From contig JAJZHV010000013.1 of NCBI GenBank assembly GCA_021804345.1, forward strand, positions 1 to 11,377: a DNA stretch of 11,377 bases, given 5' to 3'. Of this stretch, positions 1 to 9,736 are shown piece by piece (position 1 is the first letter of the stretch; each line of letters starts with the position of its first letter). The translations under genes and the position numbers were made by a program. The notes below the pieces were generated by a model. The model saw nothing but the letters and a program-made list of their open reading frames with translations, had not been told where the DNA came from and made no database searches. This DNA is from Pseudomonadota bacterium (lineage in GTDB: Bacteria; Pseudomonadota; Gammaproteobacteria; Burkholderiales; Ferrovaceae).

Positions 1-285
1 TTTCTCAAGAAGCCTGAAGCCACCTACGAAACCAAAACAGTGGACCACGGTCTGAACAAGGAGGCAGCTTACGTGGCGGGGCTACCAGACGCCGAATTGC
101 GGGACATCGCGGTTTTTCTGTCCGAATTAAAGGCCACCCAGGGCTCGCCCGATGCCCAGTTGCCCATGCCGGAACGTTCGGGGTTTGTGGATGAAATGGT
201 CCAGATCTGGGCCCCCGACAATTGGAAAGCCGAACGCCACGACCTGCGACAAGACGCCATCAAACCTAACAACGAGAGACCTTGA
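1..285 (+). CDS. C-terminal end of a probable cytochrome c-like protein (partial)
   Basis: The frame is open from the first base, so the true start lies left of the window; the internal GTG at 40 is not needed as a start. About 94 residues are visible. The segment ending in DIAVFLSELK resembles the C-terminal helix of class I c-type cytochromes, which packs against the heme, but no CxxCH motif falls inside the window. A roughly 50-residue hydrophilic tail follows that helix, longer than in most simple cytochromes c. The next gene, a CcoN/NorB-like membrane protein, starts 3 bases after this stop, so the two are probably co-transcribed and may form one redox complex. The cytochrome call rests on one helix and on context; it could be another periplasmic protein. 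Confidence 0.45.
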   Translation, partial: FLKKPEATYETKTVDHGLNKEAAYVAGLPDAELRDIAVFLSELKATQGSPDAQLPMPERSGFVDEMVQIWAPDNWKAERHDLRQDAIKPNNERP

Positions 286-288
286 GCA

Positions 289-801
289 ATGGCCACTGAA
301 CAACCTTCCCTGCATCCCGGCATCCTGGATCACGAGTACACCAGATTTACCTTGCTTTTTGTATACGCCTGCCGTCCTTATGCCATCATCGGGTTTTCCT
401 GGGGGGCCATCATGGGGGGAGTACCCCTGTTCCGCATGTTTGTGGATACCGCCCCCCATGGCAAGTTGATCCTGCTGGCTCACGGCCATATCAACCTACT
501 GGGTTGGGTTGAAATGGCTATTTTTGGCGCCATCTACTACTTCATTCCACGTTTGGTGAACCGCCCCATCTACAGCATGCAACTCGTCAAGGTCCATTTC
601 TGGATGCATAATGTGGGTTTGATGGGAATGGTCATTCTATTTTCCACCGCAGGTGTGATTGGCGGCTATGACCCCGGCCCCGAAGTAGAAGCCACCGTGA
701 CTCACCTCATGGCGGGCGTCGGCTTTTTCGGGACGCTGGTGTTGCTTGCCAACATCATCTGGGGTTACAACATCTTCAAAACCGGCAAAAAGGGCGCCTG
801 A
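289..801 (+). CDS. Small four-helix membrane protein related to CcoN/NorB heme-copper oxidase subunit I
   Basis: The protein has 170 residues and four predicted membrane helices (about 20-48, 59-88, 102-127 and 136-162). The second helix contains AHGHINLLGW (H65, H67) followed by AIYYFIPRL, and a linker NRPIYS leads into KVHFWMHNVG (H103, H107). This order closely resembles the C-terminal part of CcoN/NorB-type subunit I, where an HxH pair in one helix binds hemes, followed by YY-PRL, RPLYS and HFW. A further histidine (H139) sits in the fourth helix. Full-length CcoN or NorB is about 450-480 residues with 12 or more helices, so this is far too short for a complete oxidase core. I infer a b-heme-binding electron-transfer subunit working with the upstream cytochrome-like protein. 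Whether heme is bound cannot be told from sequence alone. Confidence 0.7.
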   Translation: MATEQPSLHPGILDHEYTRFTLLFVYACRPYAIIGFSWGAIMGGVPLFRMFVDTAPHGKLILLAHGHINLLGWVEMAIFGAIYYFIPRLVNRPIYSMQLVKVHFWMHNVGLMGMVILFSTAGVIGGYDPGPEVEATVTHLMAGVGFFGTLVLLANIIWGYNIFKTGKKGA

Positions 802-805
802 CTTC

Positions 806-1336
806 ATGGGAAACCTTCACCTGTCACGTGTTTTTCTGGGACTCGCGCTCTGCACTGCCCTGACGGGCTGCAACCGTCCTTCGGGTGGATCGGAATTGGG
901 GCTTGGTTCTGTGGCCCCTCGCCTGCCCACCAAAACACTGGCTGATGTGGGCGGAGACATGACGCGCATCACCACCTATCGCCAACCCGACGAGCGCATG
1001 TACCAGTACTCGCTAGACAAGGCATTGGCCACCGGAAAACCCATTCTCCTGGAATTTGCCACCCCTGGTCATTGCTCCATTTGCGACCGTCAACTGCAAA
1101 TTACCAAATCCCTGCTCGACAAGTATCAGGGGCAAGTGCTGTTTCTGCATATGGATCAATACGAAAACCCCGAGGCCTTTAAAGCCTATCAGGTCATGGG
1201 AGATCCCTGGACCTTTGTGATCGATGCCAAAGGAATCGTCCGTTACCAGCAGCCCGGGCCCATGCTCTACCGGGAAATGGAAAGCGCCATTCAATCGGTT
1301 TTACCCCAACGAACGGCCGCAAGGGCCATCAATTAG
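806..1336 (+). CDS. Thioredoxin-fold lipoprotein
   Basis: I start this gene at the ATG at 806, four bases after the previous stop, rather than upstream inside the preceding gene. This start gives a clean lipoprotein signal peptide: a short N-region, a hydrophobic core, and lipobox LTGC with Cys22 as the lipidation site. The mature part holds a thioredoxin-like domain at about 68-168. Its features are the beta strand KPILLEF, a CSIC redox motif (C90, C93) and GDPWTFVID, where P134 sits at the usual cis-proline place. The protein has 176 residues. It should sit in the membrane facing the periplasm and could reduce disulfides or deliver reductant during assembly of c-type cytochromes or the copper/heme partner encoded upstream; that role is inference from position. 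The residue before the first Cys is His rather than the common Trp-Cys-Gly context, so it is not a housekeeping thioredoxin. Confidence 0.8.
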   Translation: MGNLHLSRVFLGLALCTALTGCNRPSGGSELGLGSVAPRLPTKTLADVGGDMTRITTYRQPDERMYQYSLDKALATGKPILLEFATPGHCSICDRQLQITKSLLDKYQGQVLFLHMDQYENPEAFKAYQVMGDPWTFVIDAKGIVRYQQPGPMLYREMESAIQSVLPQRTAARAIN

Positions 1337-1415
1337 CTGCCCGGTGGCGCTGTCCAGATGAGGGCGTTTCGGGGTATGGTTGCGGATTGTTTCACGAATT
1401 CAAGGCGAGTTCATT

Positions 1416-1868
1416 ATGGCTAAAGCCTGCTCACTCAAACAGGACACTCGGGGAATGCTGTGGGATTTATTGCTGTACATTCCCACAGTGACCGCGTTAC
1501 TGGCCTTTGCGGCCAATGCATGGTATGCGGATAACAGCAATCTGGCGTATCTGCTGGTATTTCTGGCCAGTTTTTTCCTGATTGCCGGAGCCAACCGAAT
1601 TCTCAAAACCCGCCTCATGCTTCTGCCCTCCTCGCCCATTGGCATCGAGGCCACCCGCCAACAGGTCATCTTGCTGCTACGCAATGGCCAGCGCATCAGC
1701 CTGATGAAAAACATCAAACTTTACCGGGACTTTTCGGGGCGCTCCTTTGGTCTGACAGGGCTGGACAGCAGCGGACGTCGCTTGCAGTTTGTGTTTCACA
1801 GAGGACAATTTTCTCTGGAGCAAGACTATCAGGCCTTACAAAACCTGTACAAGCCGCTTGAATCCTGA
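1416..1868 (+). CDS. Unrecognised two-helix inner-membrane protein
   Basis: I chose the ATG at 1416 because AAGGCGAG at 1402-1409 is well placed as a ribosome binding site; the TTG at 1380 in the same frame has no such support. The product is 150 residues. Two hydrophobic segments (about residues 17-35 and 41-60) form a hairpin, followed by a soluble domain of about 85 residues rich in alternating hydrophobic and charged residues, consistent with beta strands. The layout resembles small two-helix proteins with a PH-like or DUF-type cytoplasmic domain, but I recognise no family. It lies about 80 bases after the thioredoxin-like gene on the same strand, so it may belong to the same transcript or have its own promoter. 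It ends convergently with the minus-strand operon. Confidence 0.65.
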   Translation: MAKACSLKQDTRGMLWDLLLYIPTVTALLAFAANAWYADNSNLAYLLVFLASFFLIAGANRILKTRLMLLPSSPIGIEATRQQVILLLRNGQRISLMKNIKLYRDFSGRSFGLTGLDSSGRRLQFVFHRGQFSLEQDYQALQNLYKPLES

Positions 1869-1938
1869 GGGTTTTCTGGTCGAGTGAAGTCCCCGGTGCG
1901 GGAGCGGCCCCAATGCCCATCGGAGCGTTGGCAAAATC

Positions 1939-2139
1939 TTAGCTGCGCCGCTTGATCACATCCCAGGCCATGTACGCGATCGCACCACCCACCAGCAAAC
2001 AGGCCCCTCCCATCAAACGGTACTCGGTTTCGGGGGGCACCATCCCCCCCACCAGCATGTGCACGGTATACGCCGTCAAAAACAAGGAACTACAGGTCAC
2101 CACCAGATAAACCAGAGCTTCGCGCAGAGGAATCTTCAT
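1939..2139 (-). CDS. Small two-helix membrane protein, translationally coupled
   Basis: This encodes 66 residues with two hydrophobic helices (about 8-30 and 40-60), a Lys/Arg-rich C-terminus (IKRRS) and a short charged N-terminus. The start codon overlaps the stop of the 526-residue membrane protein gene as ATGA (complement of 2136-2139), a classic arrangement for translational coupling, which supports a real gene despite its size. The function is not recognisable. The coupling suggests it acts with the upstream membrane protein, perhaps as an accessory subunit. It is the last gene of the leftward operon. Confidence 0.7.
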   Translation of the reverse strand: MKIPLREALVYLVVTCSSLFLTAYTVHMLVGGMVPPETEYRLMGGACLLVGGAIAYMAWDVIKRRS

Positions 2140-3716
2140 GGTTTAGGCCCTGGCGTGGATGCCGAAGAGCTATTGCCTGATGTACTGGACGAACCTCTGG
2201 TGGGCGCAGGAGAGAGGGGCAAAACGGGTTGGGTCGGTGACAGGGTTGCTGGTTCTGGAGGAGGCTGATCCAGTGCCGGCTGCGGCAAGGCGGGGGCCAA
2301 ATCTGGTCGCGTCACGGCCAGGATCACCCCGCCGGGTTGCAGCGTGACGGTTTCCAGATCGGCACCCAGCAGGGCCAGATTTTGGGTCAACCCCAGGTTT
2401 TGGGTGGCACTGGGCAACAGCAGCAAATGGGTCAGGCCACGCAACAGAGACTTTTGAGCAACCGGATCCTTGGCCACGGGCGGCAGAGGCAAGGCATCAC
2501 AGCGGCAGGCAATCATGGTCCGGGCCGGCCACTGGCTAGCCACACGCAGCCGCGGCATGGGTTTTCCCACATCCTCCGCCACGCGCCGCAACCGCTCTAC
2601 ATCGTCGGCAAAGGTTTTGATCAGAATGTCGCGTTGAGAAAACAGCTGGTTGCGGTTTTGCTCAAACCATTGACGATCCAGCCGCAAACTCACCGTAGCC
2701 AGCAGCAACAGCAACAGCAACAGCCATCCGCGCTGCGCCATGAAACCGCGTCCAGCCCACAGGGCCCGGGGTTGTAGCAGCCAGGCAAAACCTTCAACCA
2801 ACAACAGCACCAGTGTCAGAAAGAGCCAGGTGCCATCGCTTTGCAGCAATCCAAGCGCTACCCCCAACCAGAGTGTTCGCCCCCCCAGATCCCCCCATAA
2901 GGCAGCGCGTCGAGACAGCATCAAAACCCCCAGCACGGCGGCCAGAAGCAGGCCCTGAATCCAGGTTTGGACTTCCGCACCAATGCCGAGCACATCCTCT
3001 CCCCAAAACAAGGCCGGTAATTGCGTAATGGGGTTGCGCCAGCTACCCAGATCCCGCCATCCCATGGATAACAACAGGGCCAACAGGGTCAGCAACAGGA
3101 TGCCCACGTAAAAATGGCGTTGGCGGGTGGTGTCCAGCGGCTGCGTGCGCCAGGACCAGAACAGGGCGAGGGGATAGGCCAGTCCTGCCGGATGCAGGCT
3201 GACGCTGAAGGCACAGATTAGTAACTGGGCAAAGAACAGTCCTCCGAAGATGCGGGGGGTTTGCCGGTAGGCCCGATCCAGCCAGAACCCTGCCACAAAC
3301 AAGGCCAGCAGAACAACCCCGGGAGCCAGCGCATCCAGTTGCTGTAGGGTGAGAGGAGCGATCAGCAGCAACCCGGTGGCCAGCAAAGACACTTCATCGG
3401 TGGCCTGCAGTTGACGCCAGCGGTAGAGCCCATAAGCTGTGGCTGCCAGCACTCCGGTCAAGAGTACTTTGGCAGCAAATACCTGGCCGGGCCACAGATA
3501 ACCCAGAGGAAGCCAAAGCAAGGCCCGTACATCCGGGGTGCCCAGCGTCACCACAGAATTGGCCACCTGATCCCCAATGGACCAGTCCAGCACCAGGGCC
3601 TTGGCCCCGCCCTCATCCAGCCCATAGGGCAGGCGGCTTAATACCAGCAGGGTGAGCAGAGCCCATACACCCAGCGCGACATACCCACCATAGCGGCGGG
3701 GGAAGGGACTTGGCAT
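2136..3716 (-). CDS. Polytopic membrane protein with periplasmic domain and Pro/Ser-rich tail, function unknown
   Basis: The protein has 526 residues. About nine to ten membrane helices fill residues 11-343. A mostly hydrophilic domain (about 350-470) follows, then a low-complexity tail rich in Pro and Ser (about 471-526). After the first helix comes LPYGLDEGGAK, with D34-E35 in the first extracytoplasmic loop. GT-C fold glycosyltransferases (the PMT/ArnT-like group) carry acidic residues in that place, so a lipid-linked-sugar glycosyltransferase is possible, but I see no other family signature. The helix at about 332-339 is a run of eight leucines. The soluble domain has a CxC pair (C404, C406). 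The gene begins 16 bases after the cytochrome c4 stop and overlaps the next gene by 4 bases, so it is the middle gene of a three-gene operon. The coding call is firm; any function is speculative. Confidence 0.8.
   Translation of the reverse strand: MPSPFPRRYGGYVALGVWALLTLLVLSRLPYGLDEGGAKALVLDWSIGDQVANSVVTLGTPDVRALLWLPLGYLWPGQVFAAKVLLTGVLAATAYGLYRWRQLQATDEVSLLATGLLLIAPLTLQQLDALAPGVVLLALFVAGFWLDRAYRQTPRIFGGLFFAQLLICAFSVSLHPAGLAYPLALFWSWRTQPLDTTRQRHFYVGILLLTLLALLLSMGWRDLGSWRNPITQLPALFWGEDVLGIGAEVQTWIQGLLLAAVLGVLMLSRRAALWGDLGGRTLWLGVALGLLQSDGTWLFLTLVLLLVEGFAWLLQPRALWAGRGFMAQRGWLLLLLLLLATVSLRLDRQWFEQNRNQLFSQRDILIKTFADDVERLRRVAEDVGKPMPRLRVASQWPARTMIACRCDALPLPPVAKDPVAQKSLLRGLTHLLLLPSATQNLGLTQNLALLGADLETVTLQPGGVILAVTRPDLAPALPQPALDQPPPEPATLSPTQPVLPLSPAPTRGSSSTSGNSSSASTPGPKP
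2701..2724. repeat. Short AGCAAC hexamer repeat inside a coding region
   Basis: Three exact copies of AGCAAC in tandem (2704-2721) with partial copies on both sides. Read on the minus strand they are alternating CTG and TTG codons and make most of an eight-leucine run in a membrane helix. Changes in copy number would keep the frame, because the unit is 6 bases. Confidence 0.7.
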
Positions 3717-3732
3717 GGTTCGGTCGGACAGC

Positions 3733-4353
3733 CTAACGTAAACCCGCCGTATAATCAGCCAGTGCCTTGATTTCTTCGTTGCTCAGGCGATGCGCAATGG
3801 TACGCATGATGGCAGCCGGATCATTGCTGCGCGTTCCGTTTTTGAAATGCTGCAGCTGGGTTTCGGTGTATTCCTGATATTGTCCGGAAAGACGGGGGTA
3901 CAGCGCCGGGATACCACTTCCTGTCGGGCCATGACAACCGGCACAGGCAGGCACTCCCCGGTCCGCATCACCGCCGCGCCACAGTTTTTCGCCCACGGCG
4001 ACCAGTTGTGGGTCGTTGGCTTGCGAGCGCTTGGGAGGTTGGGCCGCATACCAGGCCGCCACATTACGCATGTCGGCCTCTGTCATGGACGCCACGATCC
4101 CCGACATAATGGGATTGTTGCGCAAAGGCGGGGCCCCATTAACGGACTTCATGTTGCTTAACTGCTTGACGGTATAGTCAGCCAGTTGTGCGGCCAAGTG
4201 CGGTTGGGTTGGAATCGGACTGACCCCCTCCAGGCCGTGGCAGGCAAAACACACAGAACTGGCAATTTGCTTGCCTTTTTCAGCGTCTCCCTGAACCGCC
4301 CACGCAGTAGAACCCATGCCCAGCAATAGCAACACCATTAACGTCTTTTTCAT
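3733..4353 (-). CDS. Di-heme cytochrome c4
   Basis: This 206-residue protein has a Sec signal peptide (KK, hydrophobic core, cleavage likely after AWA at residue 19) and two class I cytochrome c domains. The first heme site is CFACH (35-39) and the second CAGCH (137-141). Likely axial methionines are M83 (NPIMSG) and M183 (AAIMRT). Length, two-domain layout and the spacing between sites match cytochrome c4, a periplasmic, usually membrane-associated electron carrier that feeds terminal oxidases. The ATG at 4353 is preceded by an AAAGAGG ribosome binding site about 7 bases upstream. It is the first gene of a leftward operon. In some acidophilic iron oxidisers c4-type proteins carry electrons from iron oxidation; whether that holds here is unknown. 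Confidence 0.95.
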   Translation of the reverse strand: MKKTLMVLLLLGMGSTAWAVQGDAEKGKQIASSVCFACHGLEGVSPIPTQPHLAAQLADYTVKQLSNMKSVNGAPPLRNNPIMSGIVASMTEADMRNVAAWYAAQPPKRSQANDPQLVAVGEKLWRGGDADRGVPACAGCHGPTGSGIPALYPRLSGQYQEYTETQLQHFKNGTRSNDPAAIMRTIAHRLSNEEIKALADYTAGLR

Positions 4354-4409
4354 TTAGGGACCTCTTTCCTTTTAGACGAATCGCAAACCTTTAGGGTCTG
4401 AACCGGGGT

Positions 4410-4418
4410 ATTCTACCA
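4410..4418 (-). promoter_or_regulatory. Extended -10 promoter candidate for the cytochrome c4 operon
   Basis: On the minus strand this reads TGGTAGAAT: a TAGAAT -10 box with the TGn extension, which can replace a good -35. No clear -35 box is seen 17 bases upstream. Transcription would begin near 4403 and give a leader of about 50 bases before the cytochrome c4 start. Confidence 0.5.
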
Positions 4419-4444
4419 GAAGTTATCTTGCAATGCGGCAAGCT

Positions 4445-6607
4445 TTACTGGGCCACTAGGCGCGCATACCCCAAGGCTAGCCACTTGACGCCCGCATCCC
4501 GAAAATTGACCTGCACCCGCGCATCGCTCCCCCCGCCCTCGCATTGCAGCACCACCCCGTAGCCAAATTTTTCGTGCCGCACGGCCTGCCCCATATAAAA
4601 AGGCAAACTGGAGGCTGGGCGTGTCGCTGGGGCGCCAGCAGTGGGCACGTTGTGGGCTACCGGATACCGGGCTGGCTGTCGTGGTGCCGAGGATTTTGCC
4701 GGGGTTGACAGCCAGCGGCATAGCCCGGAAGGAATTTCATCGATAAAGCGTGAGCGCAACCCGTAACGCACCTGCCCGTGCAGCATGCGACTTTGGGCGC
4801 GCGTCAAATACAGGCGCTCCCGCGCCCGGGTAATAGCCACATACATCAACCGCCGTTCCTCCTCCAGCCCCTCGGACTGGGTCAGGGCATTTTCGTGTGG
4901 AAACAGCCCTTCCTCTAGGCCACACACGAAGACCGTCTGAAACTCCAGCCCCTTGGCGGCGTGTACCGTCATCAACTGCAGCGCATCCAGACCTGGCGCT
5001 GCCTCGTGCTCACCCGCCTCAAGGCTGGCATGCGATAAAAAAGCCTGCAAGTCACCCAGCTCTGATTCATGTTCGAAGCCGGCAGCAGCAGACACCAGTT
5101 CCTCCAGGTTTTCCACCCGATCAGCGCCCTCACGATCGGCCCGATAGTGGGCCAGCAAGCCACTCTCCTGCAACAGGGTGGCCACCAGCTCGGCCATGGG
5201 CAGCGCAGCTGCAGCCACTTTGAGGCGTTCGACACAGGTGAGAAAGGCGCTCAATCCGGCACCCGCTTTTCCCGTCAAGCCGTGCTGCAAAGCAGCTTGA
5301 TAGAGGCTGATGCCTTGCTCCCGGGCCGTACCTTGCAGCAGTTCCAGGGAACGGGTTCCCACTCCGCGCGGAGGAAAATTAACCACCCGCAAAAACGCCC
5401 CCTCATCCTCCGAATGGGCTGCCAAGCGTAAATAGGCCATGGCGTGCTTGATTTCCAGACGATCGAAGAAGCGTAACCCACCATACACCCGGTATCCGAT
5501 TCCGGCCCCGAACAGGGCATGTTCCAGCACCCGCGACTGGGCATTGGAACGGTACAGAAGAGCCATTTGGGACAAGGGCAGGCCCTCTGACATCAAGGCG
5601 CGCACTTCTTCCACCACAAAGCGCGCTTCTTCCCCGTCACTGAAGGCCTCGTACACCCGCACCGGCTGCCCTGCCCCAGCCTGGGTCCACAGGTTCTTCC
5701 CCAATCGGCCCTGGTTATGGCGAATCAAGGCATTGGCAGCATCCAGGATATTGCCGAAGGAACGATAGTTCTGCTCTAGACGGATAACCCGCTTCAGCGC
5801 GTATTCCCGCTCGAAATCGCGCATATTCGCCACCTCGGCGCCACGAAAACCGTAAATGGACTGGTCATCGTCGCCCACGGCAAACACGGCATGTTCCGGA
5901 CCGGTCAGAAGCTTGAGCCATTGGTATTGCAAGCGGTTGGTATCCTGAAACTCGTCCACCAGCAGATAGGTAAAGCGCTCCTGGTAATGCGCTCGCAGCA
6001 GTTCGTTGGTGCGCAGCAACTCTACGCAGCGCAGCAGCAGCTCGGCAAAATCCACCACGCCCTCCTTCTGGCATTGCGCCTCATAGCCCAGATAAAGGTC
6101 GCGCAAAGCGCGAGTACGGGCATCAAAGCCCTCCACCTGCCCCGGGCGCAGGCCGGCTTCCTTTTGCGCGTTGATGAATTGCTGGGTCTGGCGCGCCGGA
6201 TAACGCGCCTCATCCACTTGCTGGGCGCGCATCAGCCGTTTGATGGCAGACAGCTGATCCTGTCCATCGAGAATCTGAAACTGGGGCGACAGACGCGCCT
6301 CTGCGGCATGGGCGCGTAGCAGACGATGACACAGACCATGGAATGTCCCCACCCACATGCCCCGGGTATTAATGGGCAGCAGGGCCGAAAGACGGGCCAG
6401 CATTTCGCGCGCGGCCTTGTTGGTGAAGGTAACGGCGAGCAAACCCATAGGCGTTACCCGGCCGGTTTGAATCAACCAGGCCATGCGGGTGGTGAGCACC
6501 CGGGTCTTGCCACTCCCGGCTCCAGCCAGAATCAGGGCCGACTCCTGAGGCAAAGTCACCGCAGCCAGTTGTTCCGCGTTCAGACCGTCAAGCAATACAG
6601 CATTCAT
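4445..6607 (-). CDS. uvrD: DNA helicase II (UvrD/PcrA type)
   Basis: A superfamily 1A 3'-5' DNA helicase of 720 residues, the usual size. It displaces the nicked strand in nucleotide excision and mismatch repair and can remove RecA or RNA polymerase. Numbered from the ATG at 6607, the sequence shows Walker A AGAGSGKT (28-35), motif Ia TFTNKAA (61-66), Walker B DEFQD (218-222), GDDDQSIYGFRG (245-256), QNYRS (279-283), motif V VHAAKGLEF (548-556) and motif VI YVAITRARER (589-598). The C-terminal 50 residues carry a Tudor-like domain (GQAVRHEKFGYGVV) found in UvrD and PcrA but not in Rep, which decides the name. The ATG at 6607 is preferred over a GTG three codons upstream because NAVLLDGLN aligns with the usual UvrD start. 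The gene diverges from leuS. Confidence 0.96.
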   Translation of the reverse strand: MNAVLLDGLNAEQLAAVTLPQESALILAGAGSGKTRVLTTRMAWLIQTGRVTPMGLLAVTFTNKAAREMLARLSALLPINTRGMWVGTFHGLCHRLLRAHAAEARLSPQFQILDGQDQLSAIKRLMRAQQVDEARYPARQTQQFINAQKEAGLRPGQVEGFDARTRALRDLYLGYEAQCQKEGVVDFAELLLRCVELLRTNELLRAHYQERFTYLLVDEFQDTNRLQYQWLKLLTGPEHAVFAVGDDDQSIYGFRGAEVANMRDFEREYALKRVIRLEQNYRSFGNILDAANALIRHNQGRLGKNLWTQAGAGQPVRVYEAFSDGEEARFVVEEVRALMSEGLPLSQMALLYRSNAQSRVLEHALFGAGIGYRVYGGLRFFDRLEIKHAMAYLRLAAHSEDEGAFLRVVNFPPRGVGTRSLELLQGTAREQGISLYQAALQHGLTGKAGAGLSAFLTCVERLKVAAAALPMAELVATLLQESGLLAHYRADREGADRVENLEELVSAAAGFEHESELGDLQAFLSHASLEAGEHEAAPGLDALQLMTVHAAKGLEFQTVFVCGLEEGLFPHENALTQSEGLEEERRLMYVAITRARERLYLTRAQSRMLHGQVRYGLRSRFIDEIPSGLCRWLSTPAKSSAPRQPARYPVAHNVPTAGAPATRPASSLPFYMGQAVRHEKFGYGVVLQCEGGGSDARVQVNFRDAGVKWLALGYARLVAQ

Positions 6608-6635
6608 GAAAACCACCGAAAAAAGAGCACCCCGT

Positions 6636-6641
6636 ATTATA
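6636..6641 (-). promoter_or_regulatory. Likely uvrD promoter, -10 box
   Basis: The minus strand shows a perfect TATAAT about 30 bases upstream of the uvrD ATG. The hexamer 17 bases further upstream (GGCAAA, complement of 6659-6664) is a poor -35 match. A LexA-type operator, which controls uvrD in E. coli, was looked for by eye between here and the start and not found. Confidence 0.5.
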
Positions 6642-6668
6642 CGAGAGCCAACTCCGGGTTTGCCCTAG

Positions 6669-9155
<2,487 letters not shown>

Positions 9156-9156
9156 C

Positions 9157-9732
9157 GTGCGCCCACCAGCCACCCTGCTCCCCCGCTTTGCCCTTTCTGC
9201 CCGAAGCTCAGGAGCGCCAGGCTGGCCCACGGGCGGCGTGGGGTTGTTGCTATTGCTGATGAGCCTTCTGGGCGGCTGCGGTTTTCAACTGCGCGGTGCG
9301 CAACAAGCGGGGTATCACACGCTATTTTTGAGTAGCGGGGGCCTGGAGCCCGGCCTGGACCGGGAAATCCGTACCGCCTTGACCCAGGAAGCACAACTGA
9401 AACTGGTCTCGCAGCCCGAAAAGGCCGATGTCGTGGTCTACGTTTCTCCGCTGAATCGCTCCAAACAGATCCTGACACTCAATGCCCAGGGCACGGTATC
9501 CCAGTTCACCCTGTACTCGCGCCTTAATTTTCGGGCCACCGACAATGCGGGCAACGAACTCCTGCACCCTACCGATGTCTCTGTGTCGCGGCTGTTCAAT
9601 TATAACGACGTGCAGATTCTGGCCAAGACCACTGAAGAACAAGTGATGGTCAAGGAGATGCAACACGAACTGGTCCGCCAGATGCTCAACCGCATCGTGA
9701 CCCTGAAACCCACCGTCAAAGCCGAGCCCTGA
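9157..9732 (+). CDS. lptE: LPS assembly lipoprotein LptE
   Basis: LptE is an outer-membrane lipoprotein that plugs the LptD barrel and helps insert lipopolysaccharide. The mature N-terminus CGFQLRG follows a hydrophobic run and a lipobox LGGC, the hallmark of the family, and the rest (about 150 residues) fits LptE in length. Start choice is uncertain. GTG at 9157, one base after the leuS stop, gives a 191-residue protein with a long N-region (Cys41). TTG at 9142 would overlap leuS by 14 bases. GTG at 9238 would give a very short signal peptide with no positive charge. No strong ribosome binding site is seen, so translation probably depends on coupling to leuS. The next gene, holA, starts 4 bases after the stop. 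Confidence 0.9.
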   Translation: MRPPATLLPRFALSARSSGAPGWPTGGVGLLLLLMSLLGGCGFQLRGAQQAGYHTLFLSSGGLEPGLDREIRTALTQEAQLKLVSQPEKADVVVYVSPLNRSKQILTLNAQGTVSQFTLYSRLNFRATDNAGNELLHPTDVSVSRLFNYNDVQILAKTTEEQVMVKEMQHELVRQMLNRIVTLKPTVKAEP

Positions 9733-9736
9733 GCCC

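Noticed and set aside
746..805. Upstream start for the thioredoxin-like gene
   Set aside because: It lies inside the preceding gene and would spoil the lipoprotein signal peptide that begins at 806.
1869..1938. A bidirectional terminator between the convergent genes
   Set aside because: Only short imperfect inverted repeats (CCCG-GTG-CGGG, CCAATG-CC-CATCGG) are present and no T-run follows on either strand.
2337..2777. Gln-rich plus-strand frame
   Set aside because: It is the antisense of a leucine-rich membrane helix in the 526-residue gene; the CAG/CAA runs explain the glutamines.
4419..4444. CTTGC/GCAAG hairpin after uvrD as a terminator
   Set aside because: The stem has 5 pairs and there is no following T-run on the minus strand; it may be chance.
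6608..6616. GTG start for uvrD
   Set aside because: It adds only three residues, and the ATG at 6607 fits the family start better.
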